This document shows, one piece after another, positions 20,304-30,104 of a stretch of 64,000 nt of DNA (the stretch's first letter is position 1; each line of letters opens with the position of its first letter). The notes under the pieces are model-generated. The model was not told the DNA's origin, did no database searches, and worked only from the letters and a program-made list of their open reading frames with translations. The DNA is from Cognatundibacterium rivi (GTDB lineage: Bacteria; Pseudomonadota; Gammaproteobacteria; Burkholderiales; Burkholderiaceae_D): contig NZ_JAGSPK010000003.1 in the NCBI RefSeq assembly GCF_018139565.1, forward strand, positions 310,001-374,000, in the 5' to 3' direction. Both the position numbers and the translations under genes were made by a program.

Positions 20304-21470
20304 TTACGACAACATGCGCATCATACGGATGCCTGCAGCAACACCAATGAGTAACACCGACAAGGCCAGCAAGGCAATCGACAGGCTGATCGCTTGTGCA
20401 ACGAAACCGATAAAGGCTGGCCCCATTAATATACCGGCATAGCCCATGCTCGAGACAGCCGGTACAGCGACGCTCTCAGGCATCACACTCTGTTTGCCAG
20501 CAAGAGAAAACATCACCGGAACAATATTGGCACAACCTATTCCCAGCAAGGCATAACCCAATAAAGCAAACTCCCACGATGGCAATACTATGGCGCAGAT
20601 CAAGCCTGCCGCAGCGAGTAAAGCGCCAGCGATCACAGTAAACCGTGCCCCCAGAAATTGGACCAGCCTATCACCGGTCAGGCGCCCTATCGTCATCGTT
20701 GCAGCGAACGCCGCGTACCCAAGTCCGGCGTGCGCTGGTGACATTTCCCGGACATCGGTCAGAAACACAGCGCTCCAATCCAGCACTGCGCCCTCAGTCA
20801 AAAATAAAATGAAGCAGACAACACCGATATAAAACACGACGCCTTTCGGCAGCCCAAATGCGGCGCCGCTTTTTGTTCCGCCATACGGCAAGCAGTGACT
20901 AATGCTGATGCTCAACAACACCACCATCACGACAACAACGGCCACGGTCACGTTGAACAAAAACCAGCCCAGGCTCAACAAAGCGCTGACACTGCCCGCC
21001 CCGATCAGGCCGCCAAGACTGAATAAACCATGAAAGCCGGACATCAGCGGGCGACTGCTGCCACGTTCAAGTATCGTCGCCTGAATATTCACCGCACAAT
21101 CGAGAGCACCGACACCGGCGCCGAAAATAAACAAGGTCAAGCCCAAACCGATGGCGGATGACATCTGCGTCAGCATAGGCAAGGCCGCACACATCACCAG
21201 TGTCGCGAATAGTAGTACCTTGCGACAGCCGATACGGGATGTCAGTGCCCCTGCGATTGGCATCGTCAGGATAGAACCTGCACCCAGGCACAACAATAAC
21301 AGCCCCAGATATCCTTCCTGCATCACCAGACGCTCTTTCACAAAGGGCACCATCGGTGCCCATGCGGAAGTGCCGAAGCCGGCGATAAAAAATGCTATGC
21401 GGGTTGATTTTTCTGCTGAGGATGAAGCTGGGAAAGACGATGGGGTTGGTGATGTGATCTGCGAAGTCAT
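20304..21470 (-). CDS. MFS transporter (YbjJ-like)
   Basis: A 388-residue major facilitator with 12 hydrophobic segments. The second half contains the FHGLFSLGGLIGAG motif seen in YbjJ-type transporters, many of which sit in sugar loci. It lies between the GH1 gene and the TonB receptor. No operator candidate is seen near its start, so its membership in the LacI regulon is uncertain. The ribosome-binding site is not evident for ATG 21470. The N-terminus is Ser/Thr-rich before the first helix. The substrate is unknown. Confidence 0.75.
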   Translation of the reverse strand: MTSQITSPTPSSFPASSSAEKSTRIAFFIAGFGTSAWAPMVPFVKERLVMQEGYLGLLLLCLGAGSILTMPIAGALTSRIGCRKVLLFATLVMCAALPMLTQMSSAIGLGLTLFIFGAGVGALDCAVNIQATILERGSSRPLMSGFHGLFSLGGLIGAGSVSALLSLGWFLFNVTVAVVVVMVVLLSISISHCLPYGGTKSGAAFGLPKGVVFYIGVVCFILFLTEGAVLDWSAVFLTDVREMSPAHAGLGYAAFAATMTIGRLTGDRLVQFLGARFTVIAGALLAAAGLICAIVLPSWEFALLGYALLGIGCANIVPVMFSLAGKQSVMPESVAVPAVSSMGYAGILMGPAFIGFVAQAISLSIALLALSVLLIGVAAGIRMMRMLS

Positions 21471-21617
21471 CTGCGAAATTATCTTTGCTATGGCGGGCTT
21501 AATTTAAAGTCTGACCGGGTTTCATTCCTTATCCCAGCGTTGTGCTACTGCGGGCGGGAAGTACTTCCGATAAAAAATGCCGTTCAATACGACAAAGAGC
21601 GCTATTTTTACATAAAT

Positions 21618-21654
21618 AAAAAAAGAAAACCTCGCCAGTACTTGCGAGGTTTTC
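21618..21654 (-). terminator. Intrinsic terminator after the TonB receptor
   Basis: Perfect 11-bp arms GAAAACCTCGC (21625-21635) and GCGAGGTTTTC (21644-21654). On the minus strand the stem is followed by seven T residues. The receptor stop is at 21681. Confidence 0.92.
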
Positions 21655-21680
21655 TCAGGTTTTCACTGATCAGAAATCAA

Positions 21681-24086
21681 TCAGAAATCAAGCCCGACAT
21701 TGATGCCATAAGTACGTGGTGGCAGATATTGTGCCATCCACGGGCCAAAGCCATTCAATGCACTGGTTTTGACGTTGCCGTCGCCAGCATTGCGAACAAA
21801 CGCGTCGACATACCATGCGGTTTTGCCAGAAGCGGCGTAGCGCAATCCGAGATCGGTACGCGTGTAAGCATTTTGCTTGTCGCCTTCACCCAGATTAAAC
21901 ACGCTGAGCCAACTGCTGGTTTCATAGTGCAGGCTGATGCGTGGCGTCAAGGTACCATGACTCAGATTAAATGTGTGCTGATACATGACCTGCGCTGAAA
22001 ACGTTGGCGCATGCGGCATGGTGTTGTTGCTGACGTCCAGACAGTTACTGATACCGGGTACTTTACACACTGGCAAAGAGTAGTCGTTAGAACCACCGAT
22101 CAGATTACCCAGTTTTGCCTTGGTGATAGCCAGCGAAATCTGCAGCTTATCTTCTTTCGTCAGCTTGGCAGCCAATTCAGATTCGAAACCGTAAATCTTC
22201 GCGCCTTCGGCATTGCTGGTTGCCAGACCGTGCGAACCATCCGGATTCGTGATCGGTGCGCTGAACTGGAAGTCTTTGAAATCCTGATAGTAAAGCGCGT
22301 TATTCCATTTCACGCTGCCACCCAGGAACGAACTCTTACTACCGAATTCATAGCTCGTCAGCGTCTCTGGGCCGTAAGGTTTGCCGCCGTCTTGCAGGCC
22401 ACCAGATTTATAGCCAGTCGAAACGCTGCCGTAAATCATGTGATCCTGATTAACATCGTAAGCTGCACGTAACAAACCAGTGACTTTGTTGCTGCTGTAA
22501 TTACCGTCGTTCATAGAGCTGACAGCGAAGTTGCTGTTAGGATCACGTGGATCAACATTCGGTGTGATCGCCGCTTGTGTCAACGCCGCATTACCAGTCC
22601 AGCCATAACCACGACCGCCAATGTTGGCACGCTTATCAGAGGTGTAACGCAATCCGCCTGTCAGATGCAGCGCATCGGAAGCATTCCATGTTGCCTGCCC
22701 AAATGCAGCAGACGATTCCACGGTTTCTTTTGGTTGGATGAAAGAACCTTGCCAGCTGACCGTACCCTGTTGCGTACCGTTCATGATAGGAATGTCGAAG
22801 CGCATGTCGTTCGTTTCTGAACCATAGTACAAACCAAGCTGCCAATCGATATCACGTTTGCCTACCGACTGCAGATTCAGTTCATGGCTGTAATTGGTGT
22901 AGTTGGACGACACCGTGTTATTCGCCTGATACACGCCGTTCGTGGTGAAGCTGGTCGGTACTTTTGCGCCGCCATCCTGATCGAATTTGGATGAGCCGCT
23001 GAATTTAGAATAGCCGCCGACATAGACCACATTCATAGAATCATTCAGCGCATATTCGATACGGCCGCGCACCGCGTCGGTATCACGTTTCAGCGCTGGG
23101 GCTGTGTCGATCAACGCCGACCACAATGAATAACCTGCGCGTGGCGTTTGCAACAGATTCATGGATGGTGTGCCGCGATCCATAAATTTCTCGTAGGACG
23201 CATCGATTCTCAGCGCTGGCGTCGGTTTCCACAATACGCTGACCCGCGCAGCACTCTGATCCTGCGCGCCGTATTTAGCGCCATCCTGGACAAACAGGTT
23301 AGGATCGATAGGTTTGAAATCGGCTAATTTACCGCCACCCGCCAGAAAAGCGGCCTGCTGACTTGCCAGCGGAATATTTGGTACACCTTGATAATCGACA
23401 TAGCCATCGTGTTTTTCATTCACGAAAGCAAAGCGTAACGCCATCGTATCGCTGACCGGCACATTGAATGCGCCACGCACACCTGTGCGTTTGTAGCTAC
23501 CCAGACCGCCTTCAAAAGTCCCGGAAGACTGACCGATAACCGGCTTTGCTGTTTGCATATTGACCGCACCAACCGTCGCATTCCGTCCCCACAATGTACC
23601 TTGTGGGCCGCGCAACACTTCGATACCTTCCAGATCAAACAACAAAGAAGTCGCGCCTTCCGGACGTGGTGAATACACGCCATTGACGAAGGAGGCAACT
23701 TCAGGATCAGCATATTCGGTCTTTGCGCTGTCGTTACCGACGCCACGCAAAGTCATCGTAATCACGCCATGGTCACCCTGCGAAGTTGCCTGAAAGCCAG
23801 GCACCAGGTTGACCACGTCCTGAATCGTCTGTACGTGCGCATCATCCAGCGCTGCCGCACCGATGGCAGTAATTGCCACTGGTGTGCGCTGCAAGGATGT
23901 GGCGCGCTTGGTGCCTGTTACGATCACTTCAGAAATTGCCGTACTGTCGCTGGTTGCCTTTTTTTCTGCAGCGCTTGGTGTTTGCTCTTGCGCCTGTGCC
24001 GAGCCTATGCTCGCTATCAGGGTAAGGATCGCCAATTGGATAGGACTGCCCACGGGCATCGGGGCTTGATGGATGCGGTTTTTCAT
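21681..24086 (-). CDS. TonB-dependent outer-membrane receptor of the sugar locus
   Basis: An 801-residue outer-membrane active transporter. Signal peptide about 1-32 (ending GSAQAQ), TonB-box-like segment ISEVIVTGTKR, plug domain about 60-170 (TPVAITAIGAAALDDAHVQTIQDV, then VEVLRGPQGTLWGRNATVGAVNM as family landmarks), then a beta-barrel ending in GINVGLDF with a C-terminal phenylalanine. The ribosome-binding site AGGAGA is good. It is divergent from the halogenase-like gene, and the interval holds two LacI operator candidates. It is inferred to import an oligosaccharide or glycoside rather than iron, because of its neighbours. Confidence 0.9.
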   Translation of the reverse strand: MKNRIHQAPMPVGSPIQLAILTLIASIGSAQAQEQTPSAAEKKATSDSTAISEVIVTGTKRATSLQRTPVAITAIGAAALDDAHVQTIQDVVNLVPGFQATSQGDHGVITMTLRGVGNDSAKTEYADPEVASFVNGVYSPRPEGATSLLFDLEGIEVLRGPQGTLWGRNATVGAVNMQTAKPVIGQSSGTFEGGLGSYKRTGVRGAFNVPVSDTMALRFAFVNEKHDGYVDYQGVPNIPLASQQAAFLAGGGKLADFKPIDPNLFVQDGAKYGAQDQSAARVSVLWKPTPALRIDASYEKFMDRGTPSMNLLQTPRAGYSLWSALIDTAPALKRDTDAVRGRIEYALNDSMNVVYVGGYSKFSGSSKFDQDGGAKVPTSFTTNGVYQANNTVSSNYTNYSHELNLQSVGKRDIDWQLGLYYGSETNDMRFDIPIMNGTQQGTVSWQGSFIQPKETVESSAAFGQATWNASDALHLTGGLRYTSDKRANIGGRGYGWTGNAALTQAAITPNVDPRDPNSNFAVSSMNDGNYSSNKVTGLLRAAYDVNQDHMIYGSVSTGYKSGGLQDGGKPYGPETLTSYEFGSKSSFLGGSVKWNNALYYQDFKDFQFSAPITNPDGSHGLATSNAEGAKIYGFESELAAKLTKEDKLQISLAITKAKLGNLIGGSNDYSLPVCKVPGISNCLDVSNNTMPHAPTFSAQVMYQHTFNLSHGTLTPRISLHYETSSWLSVFNLGEGDKQNAYTRTDLGLRYAASGKTAWYVDAFVRNAGDGNVKTSALNGFGPWMAQYLPPRTYGINVGLDF

Positions 24087-24174
24087 ATGTCTCCTGATAT
24101 TAATGTTTGTCGCGATGAACTCGTCGATCGATGTAATTTATCCGGCCGTGATTTCTAGTTAAGCTGAATTAATT

Positions 24175-24188
24175 TGAAATCGTTTTCA
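24175..24188. promoter_or_regulatory. LacI-type operator candidate O4
   Basis: TGAAATCGTTTTCA, identical to O2. It lies 88 bp upstream of the TonB receptor start. Confidence 0.72.
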
Positions 24189-24225
24189 TAATACCTATCG
24201 TTTTAAATCCATGTCAAATCAAAAA

Positions 24226-24239
24226 TGGTAACGTTTTCA
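24226..24239. promoter_or_regulatory. LacI-type operator candidate O5
   Basis: TGGTAACGTTTTCA with central CG. It lies about 85 bp before the halogenase-like start. The spacing from O4 is 51 bp between centres, about five helical turns. Confidence 0.65.
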
Positions 24240-24322
24240 AAAATACCGTAAAATCAATTCAGTATGACGTTATTACAACAATCGTGCGCGACAGTACGAA
24301 AATAAATTTACAGGAGACAGGG

Positions 24323-25894
24323 ATGAAACCGATCAAAAATGTCCTCATCGTCGGCGGTGGTACTGCAGGCTGGCTGACTGCAGCATTTCTCGCGCGAACA
24401 CTGGGTAGTCAGGCGCAGAACGGCATACAGATCACACTGATCGAGTCCAGAGAAATCGGCATCATCGGTGTCGGTGAAGGCAGTTTTCCTTCGATACGCG
24501 GTACGCTTGCCGCCATCGGTATCGATGAAGCGCGTTTTGTGCGCGAATGTAATGCGACCTTCAAGCAAGGTGTCAAATTCGTAGACTGGGTACGCCCGCA
24601 CGGAACTCCCGGGCACGATCATTATTTTCATCCTTTTAACAGTCCGAGTCAGCGCCCGGGCGGGCCTGAATTATTAAGCTACTGGTTGCAAGGAGCCGCC
24701 GGTACCGACATACCGTTTGCACAGGCGGTCAGCATGCAAAAACGGGTTGCCGATGCCTTCCGCGCGCCAAAGCGTTTCAGCGATGAAGATTTTCTCGGCC
24801 CCATGAATTACGCCTATCATTTCGACGCAAGCAGCTTTGCCCGTTTGCTCGGGGAACACGCCCGCTCACTTGGCGTCAGGCATGTGCTGGCAACCGTCAA
24901 GAATACCGAGCTCGATGCAGATGGTGCGATCGCCGCCATCGTCACCACCGATCATCAACGTCTGAGCGCAGATCTGTATATCGACTGCACCGGCTTCAGT
25001 GCCAGCCTGATCGGTGAAGCGCTGGGTTCCCCATTCCGCTCACTCAGTGACGTGCTGTTTGTTGACCGCGCACTTGCGATGCAGATTCCGTATGCAACAG
25101 AAACGACGCCCATTCCTTCCTACACCATATCCACCGCGCATGAAGCGGGCTGGACCTGGGATATCGGCCTGCAACAAAGACGTGGCACCGGCTATGTTTT
25201 TTCCAGCCGCCACACCAGCGAAGAGCGGGCGGAACACATCCTGCGCAATTATTTAGGACCTGCTTCCGAGAAGCTGGAGCCGCGCCTGTTAAAGCTGAAT
25301 GTCGGTTATCGTGAAACGCACTGGATAAAAAATTGCGTTGCCGTTGGTTTGTCCGGCGGTTTTCTGGAGCCACTGGAATCATCCGGTGTCGGGCTGATAG
25401 AAACCGCCGCTTATCTGATCGGCTATCTGTTTCCGTTTAACGGCGATCTCGCGCCGGTCGCCAAGACGTTTAACGCACATATGAAAGCCCGCTACGAGCG
25501 CATCATCGACTTCATCAAAATGCATTACTGCCTGACACAACGGCAGGATCACGCGTTCTGGCGTGACAATGCTGCCGCAGCATCGATACCGGAAAGCCTG
25601 CAGGAAAAACTGGCGATGTGGAAATGCCGTCCGCCTGGCAGAATGGATTTCATCACAGATCTGGAAATGTACCCGCCTTCGAGCTGGCAATATGTGTTGT
25701 ACGGCATGGAATTTCAGACGCAGACACATGCGAATCCGGTCTCGCATCCGCGCTTTGAAGAAGCGCGCAGGGAGTTTCATACTATCGCCCAAATGGCAGA
25801 ACGGGCATTGGGTAACCTGCCAGACCATCGCATGCTGGTCGAGCATTTGTGCAACAAGAATGCGATGGCAACACCGCACAGCAAAGTTGCCTGA
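24323..25894 (+). CDS. Tryptophan-halogenase-like FAD protein in sugar locus
   Basis: A 523-residue flavoprotein of the Trp_halogenase family. It has an N-terminal FAD motif VGGGTAGW (10-17), a lysine (K81, in NATFKQGVKFVDW) where PrnA-type halogenases keep the catalytic Lys, and FLEPLESSG (347-355), the region of the catalytic glutamate. The usual halogenase motif WxWxIP reads WTWDIG (277-282), so the proline is glycine. The ATG at 24323 is chosen for its AGGAGA ribosome-binding site. No flavin reductase partner is nearby. Homologues beside TonB receptors in sugar-uptake loci are known from other proteobacteria but have no assigned reaction. Halogenation is therefore unproven here. Confidence 0.82.
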   Translation: MKPIKNVLIVGGGTAGWLTAAFLARTLGSQAQNGIQITLIESREIGIIGVGEGSFPSIRGTLAAIGIDEARFVRECNATFKQGVKFVDWVRPHGTPGHDHYFHPFNSPSQRPGGPELLSYWLQGAAGTDIPFAQAVSMQKRVADAFRAPKRFSDEDFLGPMNYAYHFDASSFARLLGEHARSLGVRHVLATVKNTELDADGAIAAIVTTDHQRLSADLYIDCTGFSASLIGEALGSPFRSLSDVLFVDRALAMQIPYATETTPIPSYTISTAHEAGWTWDIGLQQRRGTGYVFSSRHTSEERAEHILRNYLGPASEKLEPRLLKLNVGYRETHWIKNCVAVGLSGGFLEPLESSGVGLIETAAYLIGYLFPFNGDLAPVAKTFNAHMKARYERIIDFIKMHYCLTQRQDHAFWRDNAAAASIPESLQEKLAMWKCRPPGRMDFITDLEMYPPSSWQYVLYGMEFQTQTHANPVSHPRFEEARREFHTIAQMAERALGNLPDHRMLVEHLCNKNAMATPHSKVA

Positions 25895-26123
25895 AACCGC
25901 ATTGACAGTGACGGCAGAAAACTTCACTATCTGCGGCGCATTTCAGATGATAATGTGACTGATCAAGGCTGTTTCTGAGCTGCATTCAGATCAGCCTGTA
26001 CTGCGCTGATACACTTGTGATCATCGTTCAGTGTGCAGTTTCAACATAGCATTTCAGCTGATCGTTAAGCGATCGTTTCAGTAGTCGTTTCAGTTGTCGT
26101 CTTTTTGGATGGAGAAATCAGTA

Positions 26124-27143
26124 GTGCCTGAGAATGAAACTAGCAGCAATCCCGTTACCCTGCTCGACGTTGCGCGCGAAGCTGGCGTCTCGCCAAGTAC
26201 GGTATCCCGCATTTTAAATGGCACCGCAACGGTTTCTGCCGTGAAACGTAAAGCGGTCGAAGATGCGATCAAAAAAATGGGCTTTGAACCTAACCCTCTC
26301 GCACAAAGTCTGAAAAGCGGCCGCTCCATGACCGTCGGCATTGTGGTGCAGGATATTTCCAGCCCGTTCTTCTCTGAAATTCTGCGTGGTGTTGATGATG
26401 GTCTGAACAGCACAGGCTATGCCTCTGTGATCGTCAGCGGACACTGGAATGCGAGTGAGGAGGCGGCACGGATCAAATTGCTGCTGGCACGCAAAGTCGA
26501 TGGCCTGATCCTGTTATCCGGTCGCATCGAAGATAAAGCTGTGTTGCAGTTTGCCACCCAACGCCCCATCGTCGCGACCGGGCGCTCCCTGAAAAGCCCG
26601 ACTGCCATTGGTTTTAAACTCGATAACCAGAACGGCGCGTATCAGGCAGTACGCCATCTGATCGAACTGGGTCATCGTCGCATCGCTTTTGTGACCGGCC
26701 CATCGAATAATACCGATGCGAATGAACGTCTGGCCGGTTACAAACAGGCGCTGGAAAGTGCCGATATTCCATTTGACCCCGGTCTCGTAGTGGAAGGCGA
26801 TTTCCATGAAGCCAGCGGTCTGATGGCGGTCAATCGCCTGTTTGATACGCAACAACAATTCAGCGCAATTTTCGCCGGTAACGATCTGATCGCTTACGGT
26901 GTGCGACTAAGTTTGTATCGCAAAGGCATACGCGTACCGGAAGATATTTCCTTAATTGGTTTCGATGATTTACCCGGCTCGCTCTACACCACACCACCAC
27001 TGACAACGATACGCCAGCCTTTGTACGATATGGGTCTGATCGCCACCACCGCCCTGCTGGGTCTGATCGGCGGCAAACCCGTTGATGTCGAACTGCCACC
27101 GGTGGAATTAGTGGTGCGCGAAACGACACGCCGTTTCCGTTAA
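26124..27143 (+). CDS. LacI-family transcriptional regulator of the sugar locus
   Basis: About 339 residues. N-terminal helix-turn-helix VTLLDVAREAGVSPSTVSRILNG followed by the hinge (NPLAQSLKSGRSMTVGI) and a periplasmic-binding-protein-like sugar-sensing domain with IGFDDLPGS near the end. The start is probably GTG 26124, which has GGAG 9 bp upstream. ATG 26109 and TTG 26094 are alternatives. By family it should bind palindromes with a central CG, and five such sites occur in the two control regions of the locus. Three CGTTTCAGT-type repeats (26070-26100) just upstream might be for autoregulation but are not palindromic. Confidence 0.9.
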   Translation: MPENETSSNPVTLLDVAREAGVSPSTVSRILNGTATVSAVKRKAVEDAIKKMGFEPNPLAQSLKSGRSMTVGIVVQDISSPFFSEILRGVDDGLNSTGYASVIVSGHWNASEEAARIKLLLARKVDGLILLSGRIEDKAVLQFATQRPIVATGRSLKSPTAIGFKLDNQNGAYQAVRHLIELGHRRIAFVTGPSNNTDANERLAGYKQALESADIPFDPGLVVEGDFHEASGLMAVNRLFDTQQQFSAIFAGNDLIAYGVRLSLYRKGIRVPEDISLIGFDDLPGSLYTTPPLTTIRQPLYDMGLIATTALLGLIGGKPVDVELPPVELVVRETTRRFR

Positions 27144-27162
27144 AAAATATATCTCTGTTGTC

Positions 27163-27206
27163 AAAACACCGCCTGACGCAGCATCGTCACGCGGTGTTTT
27201 TTTATA
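27163..27206 (+). terminator. Intrinsic terminator after lacI-type gene
   Basis: AAAACACCGC (27163-27172) pairs with GCGGTGTTTT (27191-27200), followed by T residues. The T-run touches the stop codon of the convergent nasA. Confidence 0.85.
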
Positions 27207-29973
27207 CGCTAAGCACTTCCGATTTTTTTAATGCAATCATGCGGCGAATTTCTGGTACGCATGAGCCGCAACTGGTGCCGCAGCGTAAGCGGCTTTGCAG
27301 GCCAACCAAGACGTCGGCAGGCGTTGCGTCAGTCTGTATCAACTCGCCGCTCAGCGCATCCTCAATCTGGCTTTCTGCGACATTCAGACAACTGCAGATC
27401 ACCTTGCCTTTTGCCTGAAAACCCTGCGGTGTATTCGCGCCTGGCATCAGCAACAAACGCCCCAGTTTTGCCACCGGCTGCTGTTCAATCAGATACGGTT
27501 TCAGCCAGCTTTCGGCAGAGACATCGCCAGTCAGCGCAACTGCCTGCAACTGCCCATCACGAATTGCTATATGCCGCCCGGTGCCGCGCCGCTGATCGTC
27601 GTAACGCAACACGGCAGCGCCAGCAATACCGAATAATTTTTCGATTTCCTGTAGCAGTTCAGCAGCAGGTGCGACATCATCGGCCGCGCGGAACAGCAAG
27701 CCGCTTTTGTCACGACCGAAAGGCACGCAACTCGCATAAGTGAATTGCCGCAGGTATGGGCGCAGCGCTTGTTGTAGCACGTATATCTGTGTCGCATCCA
27801 TCCAGCCAAACACGACAAAGCGCCACGGCATTTCGGCTTTCACTATTTTGACTGCAGCATGTTTGAGTTCCGGCTGGCGCGACACAGGATCTGTCGCTGG
27901 CGACATCAGGGCATTCACGCCATACGCCACATGCTGCCCGTGGCCGCGACCAGAAAGAAACTCCTCGCCCCAATGCATGCCGATAAAAGTCTGCCCGACG
28001 CGCAGATCATCGCTCGCGCTGACGGCGAAAATCTGCGTACCTCGACGATTACTGACATGGACCAGATCGCCATTCTTCAAAAAGCGCCGCTGCATATCCT
28101 GCGGATGCATATTGATGACCGGTTCAGCAGCGTGTGCAAACAGTTGCGGCACGGTGCCAGTGCGGCTCATGCCATGCCATTGATCGCGCAGCCGCCCGGT
28201 TGTCAGGGCAAACGGATGGCGAGGGTCGACTTTATCCGCCGTCACCTGATACGTCGTATTCACAAAGCGTGCGCGGCCGTTGGGCGTTGCGAAAATATGA
28301 TCTTCATACAGTCGTGCTTTACCCGCGCTGGCACCTTGTGGATACGGCCACTGCTGCGGCCCCTGTTCTTCTAACAAGGCATACGATAAGCCCGTGATAT
28401 CGAGGTCGCGGCCACGCGTGCTGTCGCGGTGTTCATTCCAGATTTGTTCCGGCGTTTCATAGGCAAAATCCGGCTTAGTTTTGTTTAGTAACAAAGCCAG
28501 CTTTTGCGCAAACAAGGCAGCAATCTGCCAGTCGTGTTTAGTTTCTGCCGGTGCCGCGAGTGCCGCATTGACACGCGAAATGCGCCGTTCCGAATTCGTC
28601 ACTGTGCCGGATTTTTCACCCCAGGTGGTCGCTGGTAACAACACATCGGCGTACGGCACTGTCGCCGTCGTTGTATAGGCTTCCTGCACAATCACCATGT
28701 CGGCTTTTTGCAGCGCCTCACGAATCAGATTTTGTTCTGGCATCGATTGCGCGGGATTGGTGCACACGATCCAGAGCAGGCGAATCTGCCCTGCCCGTAC
28801 AGCTTCAAATAATTCAACGGCCGTTTTCCCCGGCATGGCCGGCACCTCATCCACACCCCAGTATTGTGCGACCTCGGCGCGATCAGCCGCATTCGCCAGA
28901 TCGCGATGCGCCGACATCAGATTCGCCATGCCGCCGACTTCACGCCCGCCCATCGCATTCGGCTGCCCGGTCAGAGAAAACGGCCCGGCACCCGGCTTGC
29001 CTATCTGATGCGTCGCCAGATGCAAATTAATCAGCGCGGCATTTTTTGCGGTACCGGATGAAGACTGATTCAAGCCCTGACAATACAAAGACAAAGTCGC
29101 CGCAGAACCGCCAAACCAGCGTGCCGCCTGCAGTAAATCAGCTTCCTTAATACCGCAGGTCTGTGCCACCATCGCTGGCGTGTAATCGCGCACAGTTTGC
29201 CGCAGCTCGGCAAAGCCTTCGGTATGCGCAGCGATAAACGCAGCGTCGGTCAACTCTTCCCACAAACACAGATGCAGCATGCCGTTGAACAGCGCCACAT
29301 CGGTGCCCGGCAAAATCGCCAGATGCAGATCGGCATCGCGCGCGGTATCGGTGCGGCGCGGATCAGCCACGATAACTTTGAGCTGCGGATTATTTTTACG
29401 TGCTTCTTCGATGCGACGGTACAAGACCGGATGCGCAAACGCCGTGTTAGAACCGGCGATAAAAATCACTTCGGCATGATCGATATCTTCGTAACTGCAT
29501 GGCGGTGCATCGGCACCCAGCGTCTGCTTGTATCCGGCAACGGCGCTCGACATACACAGACGCGAATTACTGTCGATGTTATTCGTGCCAATCAGTCCTT
29601 TGGCGAGTTTATTGAAGACGTAATAATCTTCCGTCAGCAGCTGGCCTGAGATATAAAAGCCCACGCTGTCCGGCCCATGCGAACGTATGGTTTCAGCAAA
29701 TTTTTCTGCCATCAGATTCAGCGTGCTGTCCCAGTCGCTACGCACGCGCGGAAGATTTTTTTGTGTGCGGATTTCAGGATACAACGCCCGCACTTGCCGC
29801 TGAATCACAGGCTGTGCCGACAAGTGCAAAGTACTGCCCTTGCTGCATAATTTTCCTGCATTTGCCAGATGTTCGGGGTCGCCGCGAACACCAGTGATCT
29901 GCGCACCATCGGTCGCAATCAGTACGCCGCAGCCGACGCCACAATAGCAACAGGTCGATTTTATTTCCGTCAT
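27202..29973 (-). CDS. nasA: Assimilatory nitrate reductase, catalytic subunit
   Basis: A 923-residue cytoplasmic molybdopterin enzyme reducing nitrate to nitrite. The N-terminal 4Fe-4S site is CCYCGVGCG...LCSKG (about 8-45). Mo-bis-MGD domains follow, with NSRLCMSSAV (the likely Mo-ligand region) and GQPNAMGGREVGG. The C-terminus carries an additional BFD-like 2Fe-2S domain with KVICSCLNV and RCGTSCGSC, as in NasA of Klebsiella type. No Tat signal is present, which fits the assimilatory type. It is the last gene of the nas/nir operon, separated from nirD by 131 bp that hold repeat copy B. Confidence 0.94.
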   Translation of the reverse strand: MTEIKSTCCYCGVGCGVLIATDGAQITGVRGDPEHLANAGKLCSKGSTLHLSAQPVIQRQVRALYPEIRTQKNLPRVRSDWDSTLNLMAEKFAETIRSHGPDSVGFYISGQLLTEDYYVFNKLAKGLIGTNNIDSNSRLCMSSAVAGYKQTLGADAPPCSYEDIDHAEVIFIAGSNTAFAHPVLYRRIEEARKNNPQLKVIVADPRRTDTARDADLHLAILPGTDVALFNGMLHLCLWEELTDAAFIAAHTEGFAELRQTVRDYTPAMVAQTCGIKEADLLQAARWFGGSAATLSLYCQGLNQSSSGTAKNAALINLHLATHQIGKPGAGPFSLTGQPNAMGGREVGGMANLMSAHRDLANAADRAEVAQYWGVDEVPAMPGKTAVELFEAVRAGQIRLLWIVCTNPAQSMPEQNLIREALQKADMVIVQEAYTTTATVPYADVLLPATTWGEKSGTVTNSERRISRVNAALAAPAETKHDWQIAALFAQKLALLLNKTKPDFAYETPEQIWNEHRDSTRGRDLDITGLSYALLEEQGPQQWPYPQGASAGKARLYEDHIFATPNGRARFVNTTYQVTADKVDPRHPFALTTGRLRDQWHGMSRTGTVPQLFAHAAEPVINMHPQDMQRRFLKNGDLVHVSNRRGTQIFAVSASDDLRVGQTFIGMHWGEEFLSGRGHGQHVAYGVNALMSPATDPVSRQPELKHAAVKIVKAEMPWRFVVFGWMDATQIYVLQQALRPYLRQFTYASCVPFGRDKSGLLFRAADDVAPAAELLQEIEKLFGIAGAAVLRYDDQRRGTGRHIAIRDGQLQAVALTGDVSAESWLKPYLIEQQPVAKLGRLLLMPGANTPQGFQAKGKVICSCLNVAESQIEDALSGELIQTDATPADVLVGLQSRLRCGTSCGSCVPEIRRMIALKKSEVLSV

Positions 29974-30001
29974 ACTTGCCCCTTGCTGCCTGCACTATTA
30001 A

Positions 30002-30082
30002 ATATACTCCCCCGGAGTATTTTTTAACGCCCTTTATTTATAAGGACATTAAGCATAAATATTTAAAAATAGGGGGGAGTAT
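30002..30082 (+). repeat. Dispersed hairpin repeat, copy B (form II)
   Basis: ATATACTCCCCCGGAGTAT at the left, CCCTTTATTTATAAGGACAT in the middle, GGGGGGAGTAT at the right. The outer arms ATACTCCCCC and GGGGGAGTAT can form a 10-bp stem. It lies between nirD and nasA inside the operon. Copy E has the same form. Confidence 0.8.
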
Positions 30083-30104
30083 CTGTATTTCTGGATACGG
30101 ATAC

